A stretch of 64,000 bases of DNA from Nocardioides anomalus. GTDB lineage: Bacteria > Actinomycetota > Actinomycetes > Propionibacteriales > Nocardioidaceae. The position numbers and the translations under genes were made by a program. Where the stretch lies: contig NZ_CP049257.1 of the NCBI RefSeq assembly GCF_011046535.1, positions 3,410,001 to 3,474,000 of the forward strand, read 5' to 3'. This document shows, piece after piece, positions 17,367 to 27,267 of this stretch (within the stretch, counting starts at the first letter, position 1; the number at the start of each line of letters is the position of its first letter). A model generated the notes under the pieces. The model had not been told where the DNA came from and did no database searches. It saw nothing but the letters and a program-made list of their open reading frames with translations.

Positions 17367-18094
17367 AGCGGCAGCAGTCCCTCAGTCAGCCGGCGGCGCA
17401 GCTCCCACGGGGGCTGGGCGTCACCGTGGCCGAGGAAGCCGCCGCCGGCGAAGACCGCGTTGAGGTGGTCGACGAACGGCGTGGCCACCTCACCCACGAA
17501 GAGCGCGTCGACGCTGCCGTCCGGCAGCCGGAAGCCGTACGCCGGCCCGCCGCTCACGTTCGCCTTGTGCAGCGCGTCGGGAGCGACGGGCAGCACGAAC
17601 ACCTCGCCGTCGCTCCCCTCGGCCTGCGCCTCGGACTCGCCGGCGAAGAACTCGCGCATCGACGCCCCGGGCCACCGCAGCCCCTCCAGCTCGACCACCA
17701 GCGGATCGGCGGCCGCGGCGTCCGGCCAGGTGGGGTGGGTCCCCACGAACCAGACGTCGCCGACCAGCCGCAACCAGGACGCGACGGTCAGCGGGACCGG
17801 GCCGAAGCGCTCCTCGAGCCACCCGAGCAGGGCCGGCGCCTCCTCCGAGGCCGGGCGGAAGGGCTCGACGGGCTCCCGCTCGTCGTCGTTGGTGTGGAAG
17901 CGGTAGCCCTCGGAGCGCAGCCGCGCGACCACCGTCTCGACGTTGGACCGGGCCCGACGGGCCATCTCGTCGCAGACCGCCGCCGCGACGGCCTGCTCGG
18001 TCTCCTCGAGACGCGCCCCGCACTGCCGCAGCTCGTGCCAGACGCGGTCGCGGTCCCCGGCGCGGTAGCGCTCCAGCCAGTCGGGTGCCGCCAC
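17363..18094 (-). CDS. Hypothetical cytoplasmic protein
   Basis: Starting at GTG 18094 gives 243 residues without signal peptide or membrane segments. The N-terminal third is helical (RYRAGDRDRVWHELRQCG and following). It includes a conserved-looking ARLRSEGYRFHTNDDE. The middle resembles a SMI1/KNR4-type alpha/beta fold (FGPVPLTVASWLRLVGDVWF; DPLVVELEGLRW). The C-terminus is Gly-rich and ends in HLNAVFAGGGFLGH. Similarity to SUKH proteins is only an impression, and no toxin gene lies next to it. Confidence 0.6.
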   Translation of the reverse strand: MAAPDWLERYRAGDRDRVWHELRQCGARLEETEQAVAAAVCDEMARRARSNVETVVARLRSEGYRFHTNDDEREPVEPFRPASEEAPALLGWLEERFGPVPLTVASWLRLVGDVWFVGTHPTWPDAAAADPLVVELEGLRWPGASMREFFAGESEAQAEGSDGEVFVLPVAPDALHKANVSGGPAYGFRLPDGSVDALFVGEVATPFVDHLNAVFAGGGFLGHGDAQPPWELRRRLTEGLLPL

Positions 18095-18125
18095 GGTGGC
18101 AGCCTGCCGCACGCGTCGGCCGGGC

Positions 18126-19679
18126 TCAGCCCCGCCGCAGCCCGCGCTCCCCGTCGGCCAGCGTGAACGTCGCCGCGGTCGAGACCGGAGCGCCCGGGCG
18201 ACGCACGAACGGCAGGGTCCGGAAGTCCGCGCGCAGCCGGTCGGGCGCGAGCCGCAGCACGACGTACCCACGCCGGCTGTCGACCCAGCGCAGGTGCGGG
18301 TTCTCGGCCAGCTGGACGTCGGTCAGGGCGGTGCGGACCGAGCCGTCACCGCCGCTGCTCACCGAGGTGGTGACCAGCTCGGCGGCGACGGTGGTGGCGT
18401 CGAGGAGCAGGTCGTTGGCGTAGTGGCGGTGCACGTCGCCGGTGAGCACGACGGGGTTCCGGACGTCGGTCAGCGACCGCAGCAGCCGGCGGCGGGCCGC
18501 GGGGTAGCCGTCCCAGGCGTCCATGGCGAACTCCTCCAGCGGCCCCGGGAAGCTGTCCTTGGGCGCCACGAACACCTGCTGGGCCAGCAGGTCCCGCCGG
18601 GCGGGCGAGGCGCGCAGCCCGTCGCCCAGCCACCGCTCCTGCGCGCCGCCCAGCATCGTGCGGTCGGGGGCGAGCCGTGCGGTGCAGCCGATGACGCGGG
18701 TGTCGCCGCAGGCCTGGTCGTAGCGGTACTGGCGGGTGTCGAGCAGGTGCACGGTGGCCAGGTCGCCCCAGGCGAGCCGGCGGAAGACCGGCATCGTGGC
18801 ACCGCGCGGCAGCGAGGAGCGGCGCAGGGGCATGTGCTCGTAGTACGCGCGGAAGGCCGCGGCCCGGCGCCGCAGGAAGTGCGGCTGTGGGGTCTGGGGC
18901 GTGGCGCCGGCCCAGTTGGCGTCGACCTCGTGGTCGTCGGGGACCACCGCCCACGGCGCGGCCGCGTGGGCGGCCTGGAGGTCGGGGTCGGTCTTGTACT
19001 GCGCGTGCCGTTGCCGGTACGCCGCGAGCGTGCGGGTCTCCCGGCCGAGGTGACCGCGCACGTGGCCGGCGCCGGTGGTCGCGTCGGTTCCCGGGTCCTC
19101 GGGACTCTCGTAGAGGTAGTCGCCGAGGTGGAGCACCAGGTCGGGCTCCTCGGCGGCCAGGTGCCGGTAGGCAGTGAAGAAGCCCTCCTCCCAGTTCGCA
19201 CAGGACACGACCCCGACGGTGGCCGACGCCGGGAGCGAGCCGCCGGCCGGCGCGGTCCGGGTGCGGCCCACCGGCGAGAGGTGCCCCTCGGCGCGGAACC
19301 GGTAGAAGTACGGCCGGTCCGGGCGCAGCCCGGCCACCTCGACGTGCACGCTGTGTGCCCAGGCCGGCTCCGCGACGGCGTACCCGCCGCGCAGCCCGGT
19401 CCGGAACGCCTCGTCCTCGGCCACCTGCCACTGCACGACGACCGGACGTCGCGGCATCGCGCCGAGGCCGTCGTCGGCCAGCGGCTCGGGCGCCAGCCGG
19501 GTCCACAGCACGACGCTGGTCGGCCAGGGGTCGCCGGAGGCCACGCCGAGCGCGAACGGGTCGCGCAGGACCGCGGGCCGCAGCGCGGGCACGCCCGGCA
19601 GGAAGGGCACGGCCGGCACGACGGGTGCGGCCAGGCCCGCGAGCAGGTGCCGGCGGGACAGGGACGGGTCGAGGACCAC
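18126..19679 (-). CDS. phoD: Alkaline phosphatase D (PhoD family), Tat-exported
   Basis: The 517-residue protein starts with a Tat signal (SRRHLLAGLAAP), as expected for PhoD, and an N-terminal Fn3-like domain (FALGVASGDPWPTSVVLWTRL). The metallophosphoesterase core contains the Fe/Ca ligand motifs VVSCANWEEGFF, LHLGDYLYE, VPDDHEVDANW and VLTGDVHRHYAND. PhoD releases phosphate from mono- and diesters outside the cell and is normally induced by phosphate starvation. No Pho box was identified. Start is GTG 19679. Confidence 0.93.
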   Translation of the reverse strand: MVLDPSLSRRHLLAGLAAPVVPAVPFLPGVPALRPAVLRDPFALGVASGDPWPTSVVLWTRLAPEPLADDGLGAMPRRPVVVQWQVAEDEAFRTGLRGGYAVAEPAWAHSVHVEVAGLRPDRPYFYRFRAEGHLSPVGRTRTAPAGGSLPASATVGVVSCANWEEGFFTAYRHLAAEEPDLVLHLGDYLYESPEDPGTDATTGAGHVRGHLGRETRTLAAYRQRHAQYKTDPDLQAAHAAAPWAVVPDDHEVDANWAGATPQTPQPHFLRRRAAAFRAYYEHMPLRRSSLPRGATMPVFRRLAWGDLATVHLLDTRQYRYDQACGDTRVIGCTARLAPDRTMLGGAQERWLGDGLRASPARRDLLAQQVFVAPKDSFPGPLEEFAMDAWDGYPAARRRLLRSLTDVRNPVVLTGDVHRHYANDLLLDATTVAAELVTTSVSSGGDGSVRTALTDVQLAENPHLRWVDSRRGYVVLRLAPDRLRADFRTLPFVRRPGAPVSTAATFTLADGERGLRRG

Positions 19680-19755
19680 GTTCCGCGACGCTCACGCAGT
19701 CACGCGACCGGACAGGGCCCCGGACCCGACGCGGGCGCGAACGGCGGGCGAAGGC

Positions 19756-20343
19756 TCAGCAGCCCTGCGTGGAGCCGGTGCTGAGCCGGCCGACGAGCTC
19801 CTCCTGCTGGGCCACCGAGGCCGAGCCGTAGACGAGGAGGGTCTGGCCGTCCAGCGGCCCCGCGAGGGTGGTCGAGAAGGCGTGGTCACCGCCGTCGTCG
19901 GACCAGGTCTGCCAGGTGGAGACGCCGAGGGAGTTCTCCGGCGAGGCGTCCTCGCCCTCGTCGGCGCTCTTGTCGACGTAGGTCTCGAGCAGGTCGTCGA
20001 CGTCGGACTGCTCCTGCCGGACCCCGACGAACTCGTCGTCGTCGGTCACGAAGCCGATCCCCCAGGTGGGCGGGTCGCCGCGCTCGAAGTCGGTGCTCGT
20101 GGCCCGCCAGCCGTCGGGGAGCCCGCACGGGAAGACGACGGTGACGTCGGCCCCCTGGAGCTCGGAGACCTGGGCGAGGTAGTCGACGTCCTGCTTGACG
20201 TCGGGCTGGTCGCGGGTGACGGCCCGGAACGCGACGTACCCGGCGATGAAGACCACCGTGACGACCATCGCGCCGATGAGACCACCGAAGCTGCGGGTGT
20301 AGCGGCTGGGCCGCTCGCGTCCCTGCTCCGGCGTGTCGCTCAC
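19756..20343 (-). CDS. DUF4245 membrane-anchored protein
   Basis: From GTG 20343 the product is 195 residues: a short cytoplasmic N-terminus, one membrane helix (GLIGAMVVTVVFIAGYVAF, residues about 20-40) and an extracytoplasmic domain with a pair of Cys. DUF4245 proteins are found in almost all actinobacteria, usually beside glpX (M. tuberculosis Rv1100/Rv1099c). Here the glpX neighbour has been pushed 5 kb away by the TIR-STAND and permease genes. Function unknown. Confidence 0.85.
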   Translation of the reverse strand: MSDTPEQGRERPSRYTRSFGGLIGAMVVTVVFIAGYVAFRAVTRDQPDVKQDVDYLAQVSELQGADVTVVFPCGLPDGWRATSTDFERGDPPTWGIGFVTDDDEFVGVRQEQSDVDDLLETYVDKSADEGEDASPENSLGVSTWQTWSDDGGDHAFSTTLAGPLDGQTLLVYGSASVAQQEELVGRLSTGSTQGC

Positions 20344-20440
20344 CTCCCCATCTTCCCAGGCGGCCCGAGAGTGGTGATGATGGCCCGGCCGCGCGACTCG
20401 GGCGCGCTGGTCGACGACGAGCCGTCCGGCGGAAGGGGAA

Positions 20441-23400
20441 GTGGTGGCGCAGCTCTTCGTGTCGCACTCCTCGGCCGACAACGCGCTCGCCGCGGAGGTC
20501 AAGGACGCACTGGCGGACCTGGGCTACGGCTCGGTGTTCCTGGACTTCGACCCGACCGGCGGGCTGGTGCCCGGACAGGCCTGGCGCGACCAGCTCTTCA
20601 CCAACCTCGACGCCTGCGACGCGGTCGTCTTCATCACCACGCCCCAGTCCGTGGCCAGCCAGTGGTGCCACTCCGAGCTGGCGCTCACGCGCTGGCTGCG
20701 CAAGCCCGTGCTGGCCCTGCTGGTCGACGGCGCCGACCCGCACCCGCTCATCGCCGACCTCCAGGGCCTCAAGATCAGCGCCGGCCAGATCGACCGCGAC
20801 CGGGTCCGCGCGGCGCTCGGCGCCCTGGGCCTGGAGCAGGAGGCGCGCTGGGACGCCGGCCGCTCGCCGTTCCCCGGACTGCGCGCGTTCGACGAGTCCT
20901 ACGCCGCGGTGTTCTTCGGGCGCGACCGGCAGATCGACCAGCTCCGCCAGCTCGTCGACCCGCCGAGCCGCAGCCGCGAGGGCGCGATCATCCCGGTCCT
21001 CGGCCCGTCCGGCAGCGGGAAGTCCTCGCTCGTGCGCGCCGGCCTCGTGCCCGCGCTCCGGGTCTCCGACGACTGGGTGATCACCGACCCGTGGACGCCG
21101 TCGGACGTGCCGCTGGCCGAGATGTCGCTGGCCCTGGCCCACGCGGCCAAGCTGCGCCAGGCCGAGCTCGACGCCGACCGGTGCGCCGAGCTGCTGCGCA
21201 CGCCGGGCGGGATGGCGGAGTACGTCCGGGCCATCCGCGCGTCCGGCCAGGCCTCGGCCGAGACCAAGGTGCTGGTCGTGGTGGACCAGGCCGAGGAGCT
21301 GGTCACCATGACCGGGGAGGCCGAGCGGACGGCGTTCCTGCAGGCGCTGACCACCGCCTGCACCGCCCCCTCCCCGCTGCGCGTGGTCATGACGGCCCGC
21401 ACCGACATGTGGGACCGGGTCGCCGCCGAGACCGGCAAGTCCGCGCTGCAGGTCGCCCCGACGGTGCTGCACGTGCCGCCGCTGTCGCGCAGCGACCTGG
21501 CCGAGGTCATCAGCCAGCCCGCCCGCCGCTCGCACCTCACGCTCGAGGACGGGCTGGTGCAGCGCCTGGTCGACGACACCGGCGGTGGTGAGGCACTCCC
21601 CCTGTTGGCCTTCACGCTGGCCCGGCTGGCCGCCGAGTCCCAGGACGGCCGGCTCACGCACGCGGCGTACGACGCGATCGGCGGGGTGCGCGGCGCCATC
21701 GCCTCCCGCGCCGGCGAGGTGGTCACCGCCGGTCGCACCGAGCAGGACGTCGCCGAGGCCGTCCTGCACCTGGTCAACCTCACCGACGCGACCCCGCACA
21801 AGCGGCTGGCCCGGGCCGCGGACGTCCCGCCGCGGCACCGCGAGATCCTCGACGACCTGGTCGACGCCCGGCTCGTGGTCATCAACGAGGTCAACGACCA
21901 GCAGGTCTACGCGCCGGCGCACGAGTCGCTGTTCTCGGCGTGGCCGCCCCTGGCCGCGCTCATCGAGAAGCGCCGCGACGACCTCGTCCTCCGCGCGCGC
22001 CTCGAGCGCCGGGCCGGCGACTGGCGCGAGGGTGGCGCCACCCAGTCCGGGCTGCTCGCCGGGCTCGAGCTGGCCCAGGCCCGCGCCTGGCGCTCGCGCA
22101 ACCCCGACATGGGCACCGCCGACGTCACGGCGTACGTCGACGCCTCGGCGGCCCGCCAGCGCCGCGGCCGCCTGGTGCGCGCCGGCGTGGGCCTGGTCGT
22201 CGCCGCCCTCGCCGTCACGCTGGTCGTGGTGCTGCTCGTCAACGCTCGCGCCGACCGCCGACGCGCCGAGCAGGCGCGGGTGGGCGAGCTGGCCGCCATC
22301 GCGCAGCGCGAGCTGACCCACGACCCCGCGGCCGCGGCGGCGGCGCTGCTGCGCGGGCTCGAGATCAACGGCTCGGACCGCGAGCTGCGCACCGCGGCCC
22401 GGACCCTCCTGCGCTCCCCGGCCCGTGACGTCTACCGCTCGCCCGAGCAGGACTCCTTCTACAACATCGGCGTCGGCGGGTCGGTGGGCGCCGTGACCAC
22501 CGGCGCCGGCCGTGCCCTGGTCTGGGACACCGCCACCGAGCGGGTGCTCGACCTCCCGGAGTCGGGCGCTCTGGCCGTGCGCCCCGACGGCCGGGTGCTG
22601 GTCTCGGTGGACAGCAAGGCCGGGATCCACGCCTACGACCTGGCCGCCGACCTCCCGGCCGGCGGCACGCCGACCCCGCTCTCGACGTTCAGCCCGGACG
22701 ACGGCTCGGTGCCGGTGCTGGCGTTCTCCCACGACGGCTCGCTGCTCGCGGTGGCCCGCACGAGCTGGGTCACCCTCTGGGACCTGCGCGACCCGGCCGC
22801 GCCCCGCGAGCTGACGTCCTGGCACAGCCCGAAGGGCGACCCGACCGCGCTGGCCGTGCTCGACGACGGCCGGGTGCTCTCCGCCTCGGTCTCCTCCCAG
22901 CTGGTCGTGTGGAACGCCCTCGGCGACAACAGCACCGCCGAGCTGGTGCCCGGCCGCAGCGACTCCGGCGTGCAGCACCTGACCGCGGACGCCGCGGGCG
23001 AGCACGTGCTCATCGACTTCCCGACCTTCGAGGACGTCGCGCTGGTCGACGTGGCCACCGGTACGCCGGTCGGCAGCTTCCGCGCCAGCCTCCCCGACGC
23101 GCCGCCCACCGGCCTGCCGCCGGTGAGCTGGACCTCCAGCCTGTCCCCCGACGGCCACACCGTGGCGACGTTCGACCTGGCCGGCCGCGGCTACGTCTTC
23201 GGCGCCGAGGACGGCGCCTACCTCGGCGGGCTGACCGGCGGGCACACGTCGCTGGTCTCCGAGTCGCTGTTCGACGACGACGGCATGCTGCTCTCGGCCA
23301 GCGTGGACGGCTCCCTGCGCCTGTGGGACCCGCGCTCCTCCGAGCTGGAGCTGTCCGACGACCCCCGCGCCGACCTGTGCCGGGTCTTCGGCGACCGCAT

Positions 23401-24073
23401 CGACGACGACAGCTGGCGCCTGGCCTTCGAGGACGACGACCGCGAGGCGCTCTGCCCGGGCCACGAGCGCGCGGCACCGCCCCCGCTCAAGGTCTCGAGC
23501 TCCGCCGACATCGGCGCCCTGCCCGAGGTGGCCGCGCCCGGCACCGTGGTCTTCACCGACGGCTTCGACGGCGCCACGCCGTTCGGCACCGGCCCGCAGC
23601 CGGTGTCCACCGGCACGGTGACCGCGTCGGTCAAGGGCGGCCGCTACCGGATGGAGTCCGCCGGCCTCGGCCCCGACTACACCGCGTGGCGGACCGCGCC
23701 CGTCTCGGGCGCCGGGGCGACCTGGTCGGTGCGGGTCACGCCGGGCCGGACCCGCGGCGCCTGCGGGCTGTACGCCGGCGACGGGGCGACCCAGCTCGTC
23801 GTCACCCTCGACCGCGACAGCGGCGAGGGCCGCGCCGAGTGGTTCAGCGGCTCCGGCAGCACCCACGTGCTGCCGTTCACCGCGCCACCCGGGAGCGCCG
23901 GACCGCTCGCGCTGGTGGATGATCAGGGCGTGATCGCGGTCTTGCTGGGCGGCCGCCGGGTGGCCACGACCGTGGACCCGGTCCTCCGCCCGCCGACGAC
24001 GATCGGCATCGCCACCCGCGGCGACACCGCCAGCTGCGACGTCGACGACATCACGCTCACCACGGCCCCTTGA
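20441..24073 (+). CDS. TIR-STAND NTPase with membrane span, WD40 repeats and concanavalin-like C-terminus
   Basis: This 1210-residue protein opens with a TIR domain (residues 3-125: LFVSHSSAD, FLDFDP, and QWCHSEL with putative catalytic Glu79). A STAND-type NTPase follows, with FPGLRAF, FFGRDRQ, Walker A GPSGSGKSS at 188-196, Walker B VLVVVDQAEEL at 277-287 and AHESLFSAWPPL near 493. One membrane span lies at about 581-600. Arg-rich helices, then WD40-like blades (VWD, LWD, VWN, LWD at roughly 690-965) and a beta-sandwich with several Cys (1000-1205) complete it. Nucleotide-driven activation of a TIR NADase by a ligand-sensing propeller, as in defence STAND proteins, is the obvious model. GTG 20444 has better spacing from the AGGGG site than GTG 20441. 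Topology beyond the span is unproven. Confidence 0.9.
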   Translation: MVAQLFVSHSSADNALAAEVKDALADLGYGSVFLDFDPTGGLVPGQAWRDQLFTNLDACDAVVFITTPQSVASQWCHSELALTRWLRKPVLALLVDGADPHPLIADLQGLKISAGQIDRDRVRAALGALGLEQEARWDAGRSPFPGLRAFDESYAAVFFGRDRQIDQLRQLVDPPSRSREGAIIPVLGPSGSGKSSLVRAGLVPALRVSDDWVITDPWTPSDVPLAEMSLALAHAAKLRQAELDADRCAELLRTPGGMAEYVRAIRASGQASAETKVLVVVDQAEELVTMTGEAERTAFLQALTTACTAPSPLRVVMTARTDMWDRVAAETGKSALQVAPTVLHVPPLSRSDLAEVISQPARRSHLTLEDGLVQRLVDDTGGGEALPLLAFTLARLAAESQDGRLTHAAYDAIGGVRGAIASRAGEVVTAGRTEQDVAEAVLHLVNLTDATPHKRLARAADVPPRHREILDDLVDARLVVINEVNDQQVYAPAHESLFSAWPPLAALIEKRRDDLVLRARLERRAGDWREGGATQSGLLAGLELAQARAWRSRNPDMGTADVTAYVDASAARQRRGRLVRAGVGLVVAALAVTLVVVLLVNARADRRRAEQARVGELAAIAQRELTHDPAAAAAALLRGLEINGSDRELRTAARTLLRSPARDVYRSPEQDSFYNIGVGGSVGAVTTGAGRALVWDTATERVLDLPESGALAVRPDGRVLVSVDSKAGIHAYDLAADLPAGGTPTPLSTFSPDDGSVPVLAFSHDGSLLAVARTSWVTLWDLRDPAAPRELTSWHSPKGDPTALAVLDDGRVLSASVSSQLVVWNALGDNSTAELVPGRSDSGVQHLTADAAGEHVLIDFPTFEDVALVDVATGTPVGSFRASLPDAPPTGLPPVSWTSSLSPDGHTVATFDLAGRGYVFGAEDGAYLGGLTGGHTSLVSESLFDDDGMLLSASVDGSLRLWDPRSSELELSDDPRADLCRVFGDRIDDDSWRLAFEDDDREALCPGHERAAPPPLKVSSSADIGALPEVAAPGTVVFTDGFDGATPFGTGPQPVSTGTVTASVKGGRYRMESAGLGPDYTAWRTAPVSGAGATWSVRVTPGRTRGACGLYAGDGATQLVVTLDRDSGEGRAEWFSGSGSTHVLPFTAPPGSAGPLALVDDQGVIAVLLGGRRVATTVDPVLRPPTTIGIATRGDTASCDVDDITLTTAP

Positions 24074-25315
24074 CGGCCGTCCTCGCCGACGCCGTCGCGC
24101 TGGTCGCCCTCGCGGGGCTCCTCGTCGCGGCCACGCTGCACCTGCCCTGGCGCCGGGAGGCCGGCGTCGCCGTCCTGGCCACCGTGGTCGTGCTGGCCAC
24201 CGGCCTGGTCGACCGCGACGCCCTCACCGACACCCTCGGCGAGCTGCTGCCCGTCGTGGTCTTCCTCGTCACGATCCTGGTCGTCTCCGACGTCTGCGCC
24301 CGCGCCGGGCTGTTCCGCGCCGCCGCCCGGATCGTCGGCGGGGCCAGCGGGGGGCCGCCCGGACCGGCTGCTGCTCGGCGTCTTCGTGCTGGCCGCCCTG
24401 GTGACCGTGGTCCTCAGCCTGGACGCCACCGTCGTGCTGCTCACCCCGATCGTGGTCGGCGCGGCGGCCACGCTCGGCACCTCCGACCGGCCCGGCGCCT
24501 TCGCCTGCCTGCGGATGGCCAACTCCGCCTCGCTCCTGCTCCCGGTCTCCAACCTCACCAACCTGCTGGCCCTGCCCCACCTGGACCTGGACTTCCTGGG
24601 CTTCGCGGCCCGGATGGGGCCGGTCTGGGTGGTCGTGCTCCTCGTGGAGTACGTCCTGCTCCGCCTGCTGTTCCGCCGCGACCTGGCCGCCGCCCCGCGC
24701 GACGGGCACGACCTCACCGGCCCGCCGGTGCCGCTGGTCCCGGTGCTCGTGCTGGTCCTCATGCTCGCGGCGTTCACGGTGCTCTCACGCTGGGACGTCG
24801 CGCCCGCGTGGGCGTCGTCCGCCGCCGCCCTCGTGCTGGTCGTCTGGGCCGGCGCACGCCGCGAGGTCACCCCGCGCCAGGTCGTCGCCGCGGCGAACCT
24901 GTCCTTCGCCCTGCTCGTCCTGGCCCTCGGCGTGACCGTGGCCGCCGTGGCCTCCGGGTTCCTCGGCGACGTCGTGGCGGACCTGGTCCCCTCGAGCACC
25001 TCGCTGGCCGCGCTGCTGGCCATCGCGGTCCTGGCCACGGTCCTGGCCGCCCTGCTCACCAACCTGTCGGCCACGATCCTGCTCGTGCCCCTGGTCGCCC
25101 CGCTCGGCACGACCGCCGTCCTGGCCGCGCTGCTCGGGCTCAACATCGGCTCCGGCCTCACCTGGACCGGCTCGCTGGCCAACCTGCTGTGGCGCCGCAC
25201 GCTCACCGGCGCCGGCCGCAGCGTCGGCACCGCGGCGTTCCACCGCGTCTCGCTGGTCATCACCCCGGTGTCGCTCTGCCTCGGGGTGGTCACCCTGTGG
25301 GCGGTGTCCGGCTAG
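24070..25315 (+). pseudogene. ArsB/NhaD (ion transporter superfamily) permease, frameshifted
   Basis: A TTG start at 24070 overlaps the stop of the TIR-STAND gene (TTGA). The first 95 residues give three hydrophobic helices ending in RIVGGASGG. The frame then breaks in a six-G run (24349-24354), and the correct sequence resumes one base over as RPDRLLLGVFVLAALVTVVL. Total length after removing one G is 414 residues with about eleven membrane helices and the LSLDATVVLLTP and NLTNLLALP motifs of ArsB/NhaD permeases. Substrate (arsenite, Na+/H+ or dicarboxylate) cannot be told. The break is probably a sequencing error. Confidence 0.8.
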
Positions 25316-25325
25316 GGTCTGGCTC

Positions 25326-26345
25326 ATGGAGCCCGAGCGCCTGGTCCCCTCCCCCCAAGCCCCGGACCGCAACCTGGCCCTGGAGCTCGTCCGGGTCACC
25401 GAGGCGGCCGCGATGGCCGCAGCGCGGTGGGTCGGCCGCGGCGACAAGAACGGCGCCGACGCAGTCGCGGTCAACGCGATGCGGGTGATGATCTCGACCA
25501 TCCAGATGGACGGCGTCGTGGTCATCGGCGAGGGCGAGAAGGACAACGCGCCCATGCTCTACAACGGCGAGCGGGTCGGTGACGGCACCGGGCCGGAGTG
25601 CGACGTGGCCGTCGACCCCATCGACGGGACCACGCTGACGGCCAAGGGCATGGCCAACGCCGTGGCCGTGCTGGCCGTGGCGCCGCGCGGCTCGATGTAC
25701 GACCCGTCCGCGGTCTTCTACATGGAGAAGCTCGTCACCGGGCCCGAGGCGGCCGACGTGGTCGACATCCGCAACCCCGTGGCCGAGAACATCCGCCAGG
25801 TGGCCAAGGCCAAGGGCACCGAGCCCGAGGACGTCACCGTCGTGCTGCTGGACCGGCCCCGCCACGAGAGGCTGGCGGAGGAGATCCGGGCCACCGGCGC
25901 GCGGATCCGCTTCATCGTCGACGGAGACGTGGCCGGCGCGATCGCGGCCGCGCGGCCCGGCAGCGGCGTGGACCTGCTGCTCGGCATCGGCGGCACGCCC
26001 GAGGGCATCATCGCGGCCTGCGCGGTCAAGTGCATGGGCGGCGTCATCCAGGGCCGACTGTGGCCGCAGGACGACGACGAGCGGCAGCGGGCGCTGGACG
26101 CCGGCCACGACCTCAGCCCGGAGGCGGTGCTCACCACCGACCAGCTGGTCACCGGCGACGACTGCTTCTTCGTGGCCACCGGCATCACCGACGGCGACCT
26201 GATGAGCGGGGTGCGCTACCGCCCCGGCGGGTGCACCACCGACTCGCTGGTCATGCGCTCGCGCAGCGGGACGATCCGCTCGATCCGCAGCGAGCACCAG
26301 CTGTCGAAGCTACGCGCTTTCGCTGCTGTCGACTTCGAGCACTGA
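25326..26345 (+). CDS. glpX: Class II fructose-1,6-bisphosphatase
   Basis: The 339-residue enzyme carries GlpX signatures: [20 protein letters not shown], the metal-binding [27 protein letters not shown] and [18 protein letters not shown]. Class II FBPase is the sole gluconeogenic FBPase in most actinobacteria. It converts fructose-1,6-bisphosphate to fructose-6-phosphate in the cytoplasm. It starts at ATG 25326. Its end overlaps the convergent hydrolase gene by 36 bases. Confidence 0.96.
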   Translation: MEPERLVPSPQAPDRNLALELVRVTEAAAMAAARWVGRGDKNGADAVAVNAMRVMISTIQMDGVVVIGEGEKDNAPMLYNGERVGDGTGPECDVAVDPIDGTTLTAKGMANAVAVLAVAPRGSMYDPSAVFYMEKLVTGPEAADVVDIRNPVAENIRQVAKAKGTEPEDVTVVLLDRPRHERLAEEIRATGARIRFIVDGDVAGAIAAARPGSGVDLLLGIGGTPEGIIAACAVKCMGGVIQGRLWPQDDDERQRALDAGHDLSPEAVLTTDQLVTGDDCFFVATGITDGDLMSGVRYRPGGCTTDSLVMRSRSGTIRSIRSEHQLSKLRAFAAVDFEH

Positions 26346-27200
26346 GTCGAGCGACCGCAGCCCACGGCGTCCGGACGCCGGGCGCTGCAGCGCCGCGGTG
26401 ACCACGTCGACGACGTGCGGGTCGAGCGCCATCCCCACGTGGGAGGTGGTGACCTCGACGGCGTGGGCGGTCGGGTCGACGCAGGCCCGCCAGTCGACGA
26501 TGCCGTCGCGCCGGGAGTAGACCGCGGTGAAGGCGACGTCGCCGGCCAGCGGCTCGCGGCTCTCCTCGAAGCTCTGCCGCGCGCAGCGACCGCGCACGCA
26601 CTCCTCGGCCATCAGCCCGGGCACGCCGGCCCGGCTCAGCCGGACCAGCAGGTCGACGCTCGAGGTGAGCAGCACGTGGTGGGCGCCGGGCGCGAGCATC
26701 GGGCTGCCCATGGTGACGATGCCGCTGATCAGGTCCGGGCGGCGTACGGCCAGACCGCGGGCCAGCATCCCGCCCAGGCTGTGCCCGACGATGCGGACCC
26801 GGCTGTCGCGCTTGATCGCGATCGACTCGATCCGCGACTCCAGCGCGTCGGCCGCCTCGAGCGTGCAGCCGACGTTGGCGCTGATGTGGGAGGAGTAGGT
26901 GCGGAAGCCTCGCCCGCGAAGCGTCCGGCTCATCGCGTGCAGGCTCAGGTCGCCGGCCATGAAGCCCGGGACCAGGACGACGGGCTCGTCGGTGACGACC
27001 GCGCCCCGGGTGGCGTACGGCGCACGCCAGCGGCGGCGGCGCTCGTCCAGCGAGCTGGCGGCGTACCGGCCGGCCTCGAGGACCACGCTGCCCTCGCGGA
27101 GCACGTCGCGGACCCGCGGGCGGGCGAAGCCGTCGGGCAGCAGGAACGAGCCCAGGCTCGGGTTCTCCCGCCTGGAGCTCGTCGACGCTGACTGGCCCAC
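26310..27200 (-). CDS. Alpha/beta hydrolase (lipase-like)
   Basis: The start at GTG 27200 gives 296 residues and leaves room for a promoter in front of the divergent gene; an earlier GTG at 27266 is possible. The fold is read from [15 protein letters not shown] (oxyanion strand), the nucleophile elbow [13 protein letters not shown], and the C-terminal ...[14 protein letters not shown] (Asp) and [10 protein letters not shown] (His). The sequence is closest to triacylglycerol-lipase-like hydrolases with a PGFMAGD entry. There is no signal peptide, so it acts in the cytoplasm or at the membrane. Substrate unknown. Confidence 0.8.
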   Translation of the reverse strand: MGQSASTSSRRENPSLGSFLLPDGFARPRVRDVLREGSVVLEAGRYAASSLDERRRRWRAPYATRGAVVTDEPVVLVPGFMAGDLSLHAMSRTLRGRGFRTYSSHISANVGCTLEAADALESRIESIAIKRDSRVRIVGHSLGGMLARGLAVRRPDLISGIVTMGSPMLAPGAHHVLLTSSVDLLVRLSRAGVPGLMAEECVRGRCARQSFEESREPLAGDVAFTAVYSRRDGIVDWRACVDPTAHAVEVTTSHVGMALDPHVVDVVTAALQRPASGRRGLRSLDSVLEVDSSESA

Positions 27201-27267
27201 GTCCCTGAGGTTACGGACCGGTGACCCGTGAACGGCGGACTTCCGCCCCTTTGGTTGACTCTTCACC

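Noticed and set aside
19886..23866. A 1326-codon open frame on the minus strand opposite the TIR-STAND gene
   Set aside because: Its product is Gly/Arg/Val/Ala-rich shadow sequence without domains, and the opposite frame codes for a clear multidomain protein. High GC content leaves such frames open by chance.
24340..24360. Programmed frameshifting in the permease
   Set aside because: A plain G run with no stimulating structure, together with similar extra bases in three other genes, fits error better than a programmed event.
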